NCBI GenBank assembly: GCA_964019055.1
Contig: OZ025213.1
Location: forward strand, 12,963,202-13,027,201
From: Anthopleura xanthogrammica
Lineage: Eukaryota > Cnidaria > Anthozoa > Actiniaria > Actiniidae
DNA: 64,000 bases
Direction: 5' to 3'
The notes beneath the pieces are model-generated. The model did no database searches and was not told the DNA's origin. It was given only the letters and a program-made list of their open reading frames with translations. The first letter of the stretch is position 1. Each line of letters begins with the position of its first letter. Position numbers and translations under genes: made by a program. Positions 47,179 to 58,900 of this stretch are shown piece by piece.

Positions 47179-48170
47179 TTTGAATCTTGTTGGATTATAA
47201 TCCCTTCATGTGCGATAAGACAGGGTTCTTGACGTTCAAAATCTCTGCATGAAGCTTCACATTAATAAAAACACTTCGCCAGACGAAATAAAAACCAGTT
47301 GCATTAAAGATTACTAAGTTTTGACTGCGTCACTGATCACTGCTGTTAACTAGTGTTTCTGTTCTTTCGATCGGTGTAAACAAGAGAAGATAGCCGTGAC
47401 TTTTAGCAATCATCAGGAGAAATATCGTTTTTCATCTCAAAAGTTCATCTGATCGATTTCAATTTTTGTACCTTTCTTATGTTCCACGGATTACCGCTGA
47501 GCAAGAGTATTGCACGTGACCTGTATCACGTCCGTCACAGCATCGCTCCACTGAACGGCCCGATTTTGGGCATTTTTTAGCTTTGATATCATCAATACAA
47601 AACAACCAAGCGATAGATTTGACCCTAGTAATAAAACTAAAGTATTTGTGCCAAGATATTTCTTTTATGAGCAGATTTTATCACAAATGCGTTATATTCG
47701 AGGGACTGGGTCCTAGTGGAGATTTTTTATCAAGTAACCGAAGTAACTGTCAGTATAACCAGCTGCTGAGTGTCTGGGAATAAATTAACAAAAACAAATG
47801 ATGAATATACAACCATTGTCACGATGAATCAGCGTTTTTCGATTCATCGAAGATGACTGCGTGCAAATCGCTCAAAAAAAGTTTAAAAAAAAGTTCTCGT
47901 TGGCTAACCCCCCAAAAACGAGCGATCGAAGCAATCTATGTCATCAGCTTTTAACAATATTTTTTTCCCTCACGTACCTGACCGTCACGTGAATGACTGC
48001 AAGCCTCAGATTTCACAAAGGTGTAAAGCGGGAGGGGGTGGGGGGGGGGGAAATAGAGCGGGATTTTTTTTTAAGGATGAGACGTGGCGCCGACGTTATT
48101 TCACATTTTCAATAATAAATTTTTGGATGTAGATTTTATGGTAAAACTAGTCACAAAATATACGACATTA
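47179..48170. other. Upstream region of SLC26-A, no gene seen
   Basis: Presumed promoter and 5' UTR of SLC26-A (start codon 47178, -). No other gene is visible. A poly-G run lies at 48035-48050. Open frames are short and unsupported. Confidence 0.4.
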
Positions 48171-48292
48171 AGGGTCGATTATATATTATTATATATCGCG
48201 AGATTTTATTGGACAGTTTGCCGTGAAGTGATATCGTATCACTTCACTGATATGGTTTTTATTAACGGCCATATTTCACGGATATCGACCCT
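48171..48292. mobile_element. 122-bp palindromic element
   Basis: AGGGTCGATTATATATTATT at the left and ATTTCACGGATATCGACCCT at the right. The centre is a second palindrome (GCCGTGAAGTGATATCGTAT then CACTTCACTG). No coding capacity. Confidence 0.55.
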
Positions 48293-48305
48293 AAATGTGT
48301 AATAA

Positions 48306-48462
48306 ATAATGGTAATTGAACTAAGTGGAGTGCAATTTGGTCTGATATCAAACGCGCGATAACAAAATCACACGACCGCGTAGCGGGAGTGTGATTTGTA
48401 ATCGCAAGTTTGATATCAGACCAAAATTGCACGACACGAAGTTCAATTATCACTTTATTATA
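48306..48462. mobile_element. Palindromic element with nested hairpin
   Basis: The left arm (GGTAATTGAACTAAGTGGAG then TGCAATTTGGTCTGATATCA) pairs with the right arm (TGATATCAGACCAAAATTGC then ACGACACGAAGTTCAATTAT). The inner stem AAATCACAC...GTGTGATTT surrounds CGCGTAGCGGG. The same word GCGTAGCG occurs inside the element at 30869. Confidence 0.6.
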
Positions 48463-48599
48463 TCCATTTTGAAATCATACTAGATAGACACTAAATTTGT
48501 GATAAATACAAAAGTATTTATTCACAAATAGCCGGTATTTTGTTTCTTTTTGTAACAAAAAATTGCAGTCAAACTTGAAAAAAAGCTACATTTTATGTT

Positions 48600-48790
48600 C
48601 CTTATTTGCTATAATCTGATTGGCTGATTACATACAATCCTGTAATCTGATTGGTTACCTTTTCTAGTGTTGCATTGTGATTGGCTGACAAAAAGATGCG
48701 ATTCGAACTCAAAATAGTGCGATTCGTGCTTGAATCAATCTACTGAGAGCCAATCAGATTACAGGATTTGCTAGTGATTTCAAAATGGAT
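48600..48790. repeat. Inverted repeats around TAATCTGATTGGCT
   Basis: CTATAATCTGATTGGCTGAT and CCTGTAATCTGATTGGTTAC on one side; AGCCAATCAGATTACAGGAT in reverse at about 48750. ATATCCATTTTGAAATCA (48462) and its complement (48778) flank the block, which may therefore be one larger element. Confidence 0.45.
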
Positions 48791-49462
48791 ATAATAATCT
48801 CTATTAATCACATTGCAAAAAAAAATCTTTGCGGAAAGTTTTAACAAAATATCATAAATACATTGTTTTACTTTTCTTAAATACTTTTCTGGAACCGTTT
48901 TAAAATTATTTTTTTTTACTGAAGCGACCCTCAGGAACATATTTTCTATTTAGAGACGGAGTTTAGTTATCAAGCTGTGTTCTGATCATAATAAAGTTTC
49001 AAGTTTCCGGGCCGTGGATAGCGGACTGACGGAAGGGTTGGGCGCCTTTTCAGAATAGCCTCCACAATTTTTTGCTACCCAATTTTTTTAAGTAACATCC
49101 CCCTCCCCAACTGACAATTTCAGTCTCATCCATACTTGTGTAAGAGAAGAAGAAAAAAATTATACGTGACGAGAAAGAATTTGTGTACGACTGAGAAAAT
49201 TGTCCGAGGGCACTTTTTCTTCGATGCTCGTGAATAACCAACGGTCCATAAATCGGCAAACGGCCAAAAACAGATTAAACTAAACTTCGGCGGACTGTGG
49301 CATGTTAATTTTATTTCCTGTTATGTCCCATTACTTAGTAACGTGGACACCATCCAAGCAGTACTGGCGATAGATACATGCCACTTAGATGATTAGCCAG
49401 TCATGTTCTACAAGACTACAACATGCTGACAAGATTTGAGGATGATCAAAAGCCAAGCAACA

Positions 49463-51669
49463 ACCAGAGTGAAGCTGGTGTCAGATTTTTGAGTCAGATT
49501 TTTGAGTCAGATTTTTGGATCTGTTGTCAGATTTTTTCCGGGGGGCGTTACATCAGTTGATTTACAAAGTGCTCTATATTCGAAGTAAAGTCTCGATTCA
49601 AGATAAAACCTTTACAACGCTTTAGATATAAAACAGTCCTTGAAAATGGTGGTCTTTGGACATCGAAGCAATCACTTAAAAGAAAATAAAGTGCGGTTTC
49701 AGATTTTTTTGGAGCTGTGTTATCTACTATCATGATCAACGGGACTTCGTGCCACGAATACTTTAGTAGTACTGCTTCCAACTATCAGGTTACAGCCCTT
49801 TTAATTCAACATAAATATACTTTGAACTATCTATAGTGAGAAAGAAATAACTATGTACAAACGTTGAGATAGTATACTCATCAGCTACGTTATATAGAAC
49901 AAATTCACGAGCCCGTATAGAGCAGTTTTTAAGCAAGCTGGATTAACTGGGTAACAAGACACCTAACAATGAAAATACCGAATATTCGATAGTTCACACG
50001 CTATTCCTTTATTAAGGTAATCTGCCAGAGGTTACCTTATTTACGGTCCTTAGCGTTATCAATATCAAAACTGAAGTACCTACACAATTATACAAGTACA
50101 AAGAAATATCCCTGGGTGCAGTCAGATTTTTTGTGTCACGTACGTCGCTTACAGTGAATCATGTTACAGCACATGGCTCGTTCATCAAATTCCCTTCCAA
50201 GCAGAGATATTTTTAAAGATTTTTACAGCTCTCAGCAAACACCAGTTCTACGTGATATCCTAGCAAGCATTTGCTAAATAATATCTTCGCGCACAAAGAA
50301 ATATAACTTGTTGTCAGATTTTTGCGTCAGATTTTTTGTGTCACGTCGCTTACAGTGAATCAAGTTACAGCACATGTAAACAGCGTACGTGACACAAAAA
50401 ATCTGACGCAAAAATCTGACAGCAAGTTATATTTCTTTGTGCGCGAATATAATATTTAGCAAATGCTTGCGTGAACATCACGTAGAACTGTTGTTTGCTT
50501 CGAGCTGTAAAAATCCCTAAAAATATATCTGCTTGGAAGGGAATTTGATAAACGAGCCATGTGCTGTAACATGATTCACTGGAAGCGACGTGACACAAAA
50601 AATCTGACACAAAAATCTGACAGCAAGTTATATTTCTTTGTGCGCGAAGATATTGTTTAGCAAATACTTGTGTGGATATCACATAGAACTGGTGTTTGAT
50701 GAGAGCTGTAAAAATCCTTGAAAATATATCTGCTTGAAAGGGAATTTCATAATCGAGCCATGTGCTGTAACATGATTCACTGTAAGCGGCGTGACACAAA
50801 AAATCTGACACAAAAATCTGACAACAAGTTATATTTATTTGTGCGCGAAGATATTATTTAGCAAATACTTACTTGGATATCACGTAGAACTGGTGTTTGC
50901 TTAGAGCTGTAAAAATCCTTGAAAACATATCTGCTTGGAAGAGAATTTCATAATTGAGCCATAATTGCTGTAACGATATGCTCTGTTAGTGGCGTGACAC
51001 AAAAAATCTGACTGCACCCAGGGATATTTCTTTGTACTTGTATAATTGTGTAGGTACTTCAGTTTTGATATGGATAACGCTAAGGACCGTAAATAAGGTA
51101 ACCTCTGGCAGATTACCTTAATAAAGGAATAGCGTGTGAACTATCGAATATTGTATTTTCATTGTTTCGGTGTCTTGTTACCCAGTTAATCCAGCTTGCT
51201 TAAAAACTGCTCTATACGGGCTCGTGGATTTGTTCTATATAACGTAGCTGATGAGTATACTATCTCAACGTTTGTACATAGTTATTTCTTTCTCACTATA
51301 GATAGTTCAAAGTATATTTATGTTGAATTAAAAAAGCTGTAACCTGATATTTGGAAGCAGTACTACTAAAGTATTCGTGTCACGAAGTCCCGTTGATCAT
51401 AATAGTAGATAACACAGCTCCAAAAAAATCTGAAACCGCACTTTGTTTTCTTTTAAGTGTTTGCTTCGATGTCCAAAGACCACCATTTTCAAGGACTGTC
51501 TTATATCTAAAGCGTTGTAAAGGTTTTATCTAGATTCGAGACATTGCTAAGAATACAGAGCACTTTGTAAATCAACTGATGTAACGCCCCCCGGAAAAAA
51601 TCTGACAATAGATCCAAAAATCTGACTCAAAAATCTGACTCAAAAATCTGACACCAGCTTCACTCTGGT
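49463..51669. mobile_element. 2.2-kb foldback transposon with perfect 9-bp target duplication
   Basis: The two ends are exact inverted complements (ACCAGAGTGAAGCTGGTG at the left, CACCAGCTTCACTCTGGT at the right). CAAGCAACA lies directly outside each end (49454-49462 and 51670-51678). The long arms are about 680 bp (49463-50142 and 50993-51669) and begin with tandem GTCAGATTTTT units. The inside is a set of about 207-bp repeats: one and a part forward (50131-50377), then three in reverse (50384-51000). Each starts or ends with GTGTCAGATTTTT-type words. The minus-strand 148-codon frame (50365-50811) merely reads these units. There is no transposase frame, so it is non-autonomous. Structure and 9-bp duplication match Foldback/Mutator-like elements. 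Lies between the two SLC26 genes. Confidence 0.88.
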
Positions 51670-51678
51670 CAAGCAACA

Positions 51679-52920
51679 TGTTCTAAAACCACAATGAACC
51701 ATCAAAAAACACTTCAAAACTGAACCTAAGTACTTCGGAAGGTCACTTCCTAATCTCAGACTTTTTTTGGGTGATTAGAGAAGCTGGTACAAAAATCATA
51801 AGCTGTGTCCTAAGGCTAGCACCTATAAATAAACGTGCATCCACGTGTTCCTGACAGTTTAAAGTACGATAACTGGCTTATATATTTACCATCGAATACA
51901 AATAAATGTTCAAGTGCAATTCGTATACAAAATCTGAGATGATTTTGCTTGCAGTATTTAATTTAGAGCGGATTTGTGTTTTTATCCATGAGGTGAAGAT
52001 CCCCATCTGTCAGCATTGTCATCGTAGGATCTGAGCGAAGCCAGATGAACGATTCCGTACGTGTCCAACAGGTCACGTCATAGCCTCTAAACATCAACCA
52101 TTCCTTTAGGCATAAGGAGTATTAATTAAAAACGTGCGGCTGTGCTAAAACAATAGTTCTCCTCGAGATACCTCTGGAAAAAAGATTAGCTTCTTAATCC
52201 ATCTTGCGGCTTGTAAAATAATTTTAAAGCTATTTTGTACTGGATTTTTGTAGACAGTTTCTCAATGAGGAATTAAAATTAAAAACTCGTTTTCCAGGCA
52301 GCCTATTTGCTGACGGCGCAACTGCATGCTATTTTGCACAATCATTATTAGCTATTCCGAGCTCGGTTGAGAAAAAACCTGCGTTGGCACTGCAATGCTC
52401 TGTGGAACTGTTTTAAGGGACGAAACAGACGCATTATTGGGAATATGTTTCGATAAAACCGTCGCGCAATGCCGCACTGGAATGCCAACGCGTCCCAGGT
52501 TTTCCTCAACCTCGACTAATACCTTGTGTAAGTTTGCGCACGAGAAAATTCTTCGCAAAGCAAAGATTACATTGCGATTAAAAGTATATCGTATTTTCCA
52601 AAATGCCCGCTTTTTTGTTACTGCGAGAACTCGAATTATTGCTATGGCGTTGCGAAAGGGAGAAGGCTGCTTTTCTTCTTTCGCATCTTGTAGCGCATTT
52701 TGTGTTTTTTTTTTTGTTTTTTTTTTGCTTGAAAAGTTAGGAATATAAGACTGAATTGAAGAAAGGAGTAGTTTTATATTACAAGAAGTTATATAAAATA
52801 GTATTTATTTTGAGTTTCAATATAAAATAAATGAATAAACTTATACATAGGAATCTTAGAATAAAATACGTACTCTTATCATATGTGCGAGTAAATTTCT
52901 TGAATTTGTTTAGCCATGCC
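51679..52920. other. Intergenic, downstream of SLC26-B
   Basis: No gene recognised. A poly(A) signal for SLC26-B is at 52809-52804 on the minus strand. Overlapping open frames on both strands at 52352-52748 have no protein-family likeness and no splice support. Confidence 0.4.
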
Positions 52921-55900
52921 TCAGCATCTAGAAAAATGAAAAAAAATTTTAATCTGAATCAGTGCGCACGCTTAGTTATTGACTTCTGGCGCACGCCATG
53001 TTAAATCTCAACTATATACTAGCTATAACTCCCTCAGTTGAAATCATTCTGGATATTTTTGAACATTTATATCTATTGCAGTAACATACCTTGTTTCTCT
53101 CAGTTTGTGGGAGACGTTGGATACGGTGTAAATGACAGCGTCATGGATTGAAACGAAAAGCACGTTGGTGTCGAAGATGGTAATAAAATCACCTCGAATT
53201 AATTGATTCTGAAAATGGTCTGAAGACCAGAAGAACAGCTCTGTGAGAGGAAGTATAGTTACTCCGACAGAGATGAATATCATGATTGAATCAAAATTAC
53301 TTGGCTCAGAATTCGAAGAATTATTGTCGAGAAGGAGGATTGACTTACGTGAACAGTTCGCTAAAAATATTTGAATTCCCATGGTTTTGTATTCTGCAAT
53401 CATCTATGGATGATACAACATACAATTCCTTTATTATCTTAACCATCATCATGTATCATCATCATCATCGTGTATCAGCATCATCACGTATCGTCATTAT
53501 CACACATCCTCATCGTGTATCATCATCATTATCATGTATCATCATCATGTATCATCATCATGTATCATCATCATGTATCATCATCATGTATCATCATCAT
53601 GTATCATCATTATGTATCATCATCATGTATCATCATCATGTATCATCATCATGTATCATCATCATCATGTATCATCATCATGTATCATCATCATGTATCA
53701 TCATCATGTATCATCATCATCATGTATCATCATGTATCATCATCATGTATCATCATCATCATGTATCATCATCATGTATCATCATCATGTATCATCATCA
53801 TCATGTATCATCATGTATCATCATCATGCATCATCATCATGTATGCATCATCATCATCATCACATATCACCATCATTACGTGTCATTATCATCACCATCC
53901 TTCAGTACATAGAATAAATGAAATGAAACAAGTCCGATTGGTTTCTTTACCGATTTCAGAGTGCTAACTCCCATGGAGTCAATAAAAGTAAAAGCACCAG
54001 CGTCGATGATAACAGTGTGAATGGCTGCAGGAAAACTTGTGTCACTGTGGTCAGCGATTAGTAAACTTGATGTAGAAACCTGAGACTGGTGGAAAATATA
54101 CACACGTAAGTGTACAAATAGGAAGACTGACTGACTGACTGACTGACAATAAAACGCTTAAGAATGGAGTGCGCAAAAGAATGAAGGAAGGAATGAATGA
54201 ATGAAATAATACTTTCATACGGTATTCTACCTCATCACTGTTGCTATCCTCTTGTGCCATTAGTGCTTTAGTCCTGTCCACCACATTTCCATTATTCAGC
54301 TTGTCATACTCCTGTCTCTCGTGTTGTCCAGAGGATCTCCCCACATGTATAGACGTAACAGACTGTACAATACTCTTGAAATACTCAGTGTTAACGTAGT
54401 ACAGGGACGACTCAAAGCGAAGGATCTTGATTCCCTGCAGTTCATAAGCCTGCAAAAACAAAAAATAAAAAAACGAAAATAAAATGAAATAAAAAAAAGT
54501 AAAAATATAAAGGTGAACTTTTTTTGAATTCCACTGTGCCATACCCCCGAGACATCCGCAGAGCTGGGGCGTCTTATGGACTTCGGACCTGACGGCAATT
54601 AAATCATTCTGCCCTTATATGGTACGGATTACGCAGAAAAATGTTCTTGCCTGAAGGCTCCATGGAAGATACTGGCTGGTCCCCAGACCACACCTACAGC
54701 TAATCCCTTGCACTCTGCCACGCACGGAATCAGTTGAAAAATTGAAAAAAGTCCAGTGTATCTGGCGCATCGTTTTCACGGCCATTGTTGTGCTAATTTC
54801 ATGGAACCGTGGTCCAGTGAAAAAATCTTGGGCATTCTATACTGAGCCAAACCCGTCTGGGGAGTGTTAGTACCCCGCGGATGTGTGACCTAATATTATA
54901 TCTACTCAAGCTTTCGCTCTTATTTTAATTTGAAGACTTTGAATACAGCTATTTCTTTGAAAAATGTTGAAGGCCGTGGCGAACGGCGAATAACGATAGG
55001 AATATTGGGGATTGTACGACCGAAAGGAGTTCTTGAGATGTTATAGAACTAGACTATCATTATAAAACATTCTAATGTTATTAAATATACTTACATTAGG
55101 ACAGACTTTGATGTCCTTGAAGATATCTGTCCCCGGAACATGACCAAGGATAGAGTATTTTGGACTGAAAAATAGTAAGATCGCATGAACAAAGCGGATC
55201 GGCCTACACTTCTTTGGAGGCACAATTCGATCCTGCATGGACTTGACATCATAAGTGTTTGTTAGGTCTCTCCCTTGATTCTAGGGTTTTTTTGGGGGGG
55301 TTCTCCGGTTTTGCTCTCCCACAAAAAAGCTAACAAGCTAAATTTCAATTTGATCTGGACTATTAGCCGTGCCTTAGATCACCCTAGAGGTTGTTTCATA
55401 GGAGCGGGTCCAGAGGAGGGGTGCAGGGGTGTAACCCTCCCTGATTCGACTTTGTGCCCTTACTGCAGCTTTGAAAATATCGAATACGTAATAACTTTCT
55501 CTTTCTTGGATAATATAGTTTTTTTTGTTTTGGTGTGGTGTCTTTTTTTGTGTGGGTGTCATTTCAACGCAGCCCCCCTCTAGAAAGTCCTAGCCTAGAT
55601 CCGTCTCCTTTTTCAGTGTTAACTTTGCGTACCTTGAAGAACTTAAAACAACCATGAGTACCGCACAGAGGACACCACAACCAAGTCCCATGTCTATTCC
55701 AAGAAGAATTACTCCAAAACAGGTGACAAACCAAACGATCTTAGAAGGAAATTAAAAGTTGAAATTAATTTGATGCCTGTACACTATTAGTCCAGATAGA
55801 CGCTGGCCCCTCCTCCTAGTACACTATATGCATTATATGCGCGCTACAATGCCAACTTCTACAGCGATATTTTACGTGACCGCGTAAGCATTTATCATTC

Positions 55901-58900
55901 ATGTGACTACCAGAGATGGATTGGCTGGCAAAACAAAGCAACTTGTGAAGAGCTTTTGTGAGAATGGTTGGCATATTAACATAAAAATTCTGTTGTTAGT
56001 AAACATAAGGTATTCACGATATTCTTGTGTGTACTTACCGCATCGGTTCGACAGATTTTCCACAGATCCTTGAGTCTAGAGAACTGCCTGAGAAGTCCAA
56101 TAAGGTTCGCGATAATGATAGCAGCTAAAATGGCCTAAACATTACAAACCACTCCATCGGTATACTATATTAGTTAGTGCAAGGGGTAAGGGAAGAGATA
56201 GATAGCATAAAAAGATCTTACGCTGAAGCTATATAATGAATAAACAAAGTTTACCTTAGGTAGATAGAAGAACAGATGAGCGATGAAGAGTAGAACAAGC
56301 AGAATCAACCCAATGACGATAATACTACATAACTGGAAATGCGTAAATGTATTAAAATGTCAAAACGGTGTAGCACAGCACAGCACAGCACAGCACAGCA
56401 CAGCACAGCACAGCACAGCACAGCACAGCACAGCACAGCACAGCACAGCACAGCACAGCACAGCACAGCACAGCACAGCACAGCACAGCACAGCACAGCA
56501 CAGCACAGCACAGCACAGCACAGCACAGCACAGCACAGCACAGCACAGCACAGCACAGCACAGCACAGCACAGCACAGCACAGCACAGCACAGCACAGCA
56601 CAGCACAGCACAGCACAGCACAGCACAGCACAGCACAGCACAGCACAGTCATATTGATGACATGCTTTATAGAGAAACACGACAAGAATATCTCACCTGA
56701 GTATGAGCAAGATTTTCTTGCACGACTGTTCGCGCCAAGGCGTTACAGATAGCAAACCCAGAAAAGAATGAAATACCAATATTACAGGCTCCATATGCAA
56801 TCAGCTCCTGAGAGAAAAATGTTAAAGTATGATGATGATACATGATGATGATGATACATGATGATGATACATGATGATGATACATGATGATGATACATGA
56901 TGATGATGATACATGATGATGATACATGATGATGATGATGATACATGATGATGGTACATGATTCCGAATCCCGAATCCCGCGCAATCTCTGTAAACTCAC
57001 TTGATTGGCATCAATTTTCTGTCCATTTTTCTTAGCAAACATCTTCGATAATGAAATGTTAGTAGCAAAAATCACGATGGATATGACGAACGCATCAGCA
57101 ATCATGTTCTGCATCAGACTGAAGGAGGGAATACTGATCGGAGGAACCCTGGAATGGATGGAACAAAAAAATAGCATACACTTTAGCTTGACGCGCATAC
57201 CGGTTGTTCACTTGGTTGAACACTGGTATGAGTTTAAATTGCATCTTGTTCAAAGTTATGCATATTTTAAAATCTTTTTAATAATATATTTTAAATTGTT
57301 TTAATGGGGAGAGTAAGTGTGCAGTGGTGTCTTACCCTTTTGGGATTTTCCCTAAGATCTGCACGCCAAAGTTAGAATTGATCTCACTGCCATATGATAT
57401 GGTCGTACCAGCTATAACCTAAACAGAATATAACTAGGTTAGCTGTGTCACTACCTGATATTAGAACAGTTTGCCGTGACCGTGCCAGTGCCGTGCCGTG
57501 TATAAAAAGCATTTGACATTCGGTGCCGTGTTCGCGCCGCGCCGTAACCGTGCCGTGACTTTTCACACTCATACAAAATCTGCTCTATTTATATTTACAC
57601 AACTGGATAAATTAGGCAATGGATTGCATGCTAACCTGAGCGCGCACAATTTCTGATAACTTTGATGGAATCAAAGTACGTAGTATACATGTTTAATAAG
57701 TGATTAATCTAAACTGCTAAGATTGTACCAGAATAAGTGGATGGGTAGTGCGCCACAGACAAGTGTCTGATTTAACTGCGCATTTTTTCTATGCGTGTTA
57801 TTTGGAACAACAAAAAGTATAGCACAGTACTCTAATAGCATTTGCAGAACCATTTGTCTTCTACTGACAAAATCATGTCGACTTCAGTGGAGCTAGCTCT
57901 AACTGCGCGAGAAAAGAAGATAGAATATGAAGACAGAACATTCGTAAAGGCGCAGAAATACGAGCATCGAAATCGTGCAACTTGCCGCGCAACATTGTTT
58001 CGTTGCAAGTTGCAGAGTAAATGTTGTTCGTATTACCACCCTGTGCAACAACACAATTTTGTTGCGCCACTTTATTGCAGAAGTAGAACCTCTTTCTACT
58101 ATATGCAACAATAAAAATTTGTTGCGCGCGGGGCGTTAATATAACGTACGGGCCTTGAGATCGTTTTCCAATGTTTTGCTTACCACGAGTAGTTCGGCAG
58201 GAAAAGGAAATGGGAGTTTGCTTTTGCATTTCTCATTGAGTGTTTTGAGTCCAATCAAAACAAAAAGGCTTAGAACTCCAGTGATTATTGATCCCACATT
58301 TGACGAGCCGATATTCTTCAGCATGTGAACTGCCATCTATAGAAGATAATGAATGAATAAATGAATGAATGAGAATAATGAAGAAATAGAGTGAATGTGA
58401 GAGTAAAGGCGCGGGAACACGAGCAACAAAATCGTGCAACTTGTCGCGCAACATTGTTGCGTCACAAGTTGCAGAGTGAATGCTGCTCGTATTACCATCC
58501 TCCGCGCAAAAAAAAAAAAAAAAAAAAAAATGAAAGAACGAATAAACATACCACAAGGACACGACATGGATCAGAAACTCCGTTCGTTATCTGTTCTACA
58601 TAATTAACGCAATAACAATGCAGTACTCACCTTTACTGAAAACAGTACTCCTGTGAATTGTGGTACTCTAAGACCAAGGATGTGCTTCAGCTGACTCAAT
58701 ACCACCAACACAGCACATCCTGCTGTAAAGCCACTGATAAGGGGATCCGATAGATACGTAGCAACGAAGCCAAGCCTTAGAACCCCCATAGCAACCTAGT
58801 GACGTAAGAATATTGATTAGAATATATGTCTGCGCATGGTCTTGGTGTTCGTACTTGAACGTCCATAACTAGAAGGGTCCATGTGGTATTAGGGTTGCGT

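Noticed and set aside
50365..50811. 148-codon minus-strand frame with repeating LCHAAYSESCYSTWL-type units
   Set aside because: It reads the 207-bp units of the foldback element; the repeats in the protein equal the repeats in DNA.
53044..53403. Reading SLC26-B exons 15 and 16 as one uninterrupted 119-codon exon
   Set aside because: The middle part has no counterpart in copy A or in the family. A GTAAGT donor at 53348 and an acceptor at 53220-53221 remove it and restore the family spacing.
56283..56752. AQHST and LCCAV repeat proteins
   Set aside because: Translation of the (GCACA)n array within SLC26-B intron 8.
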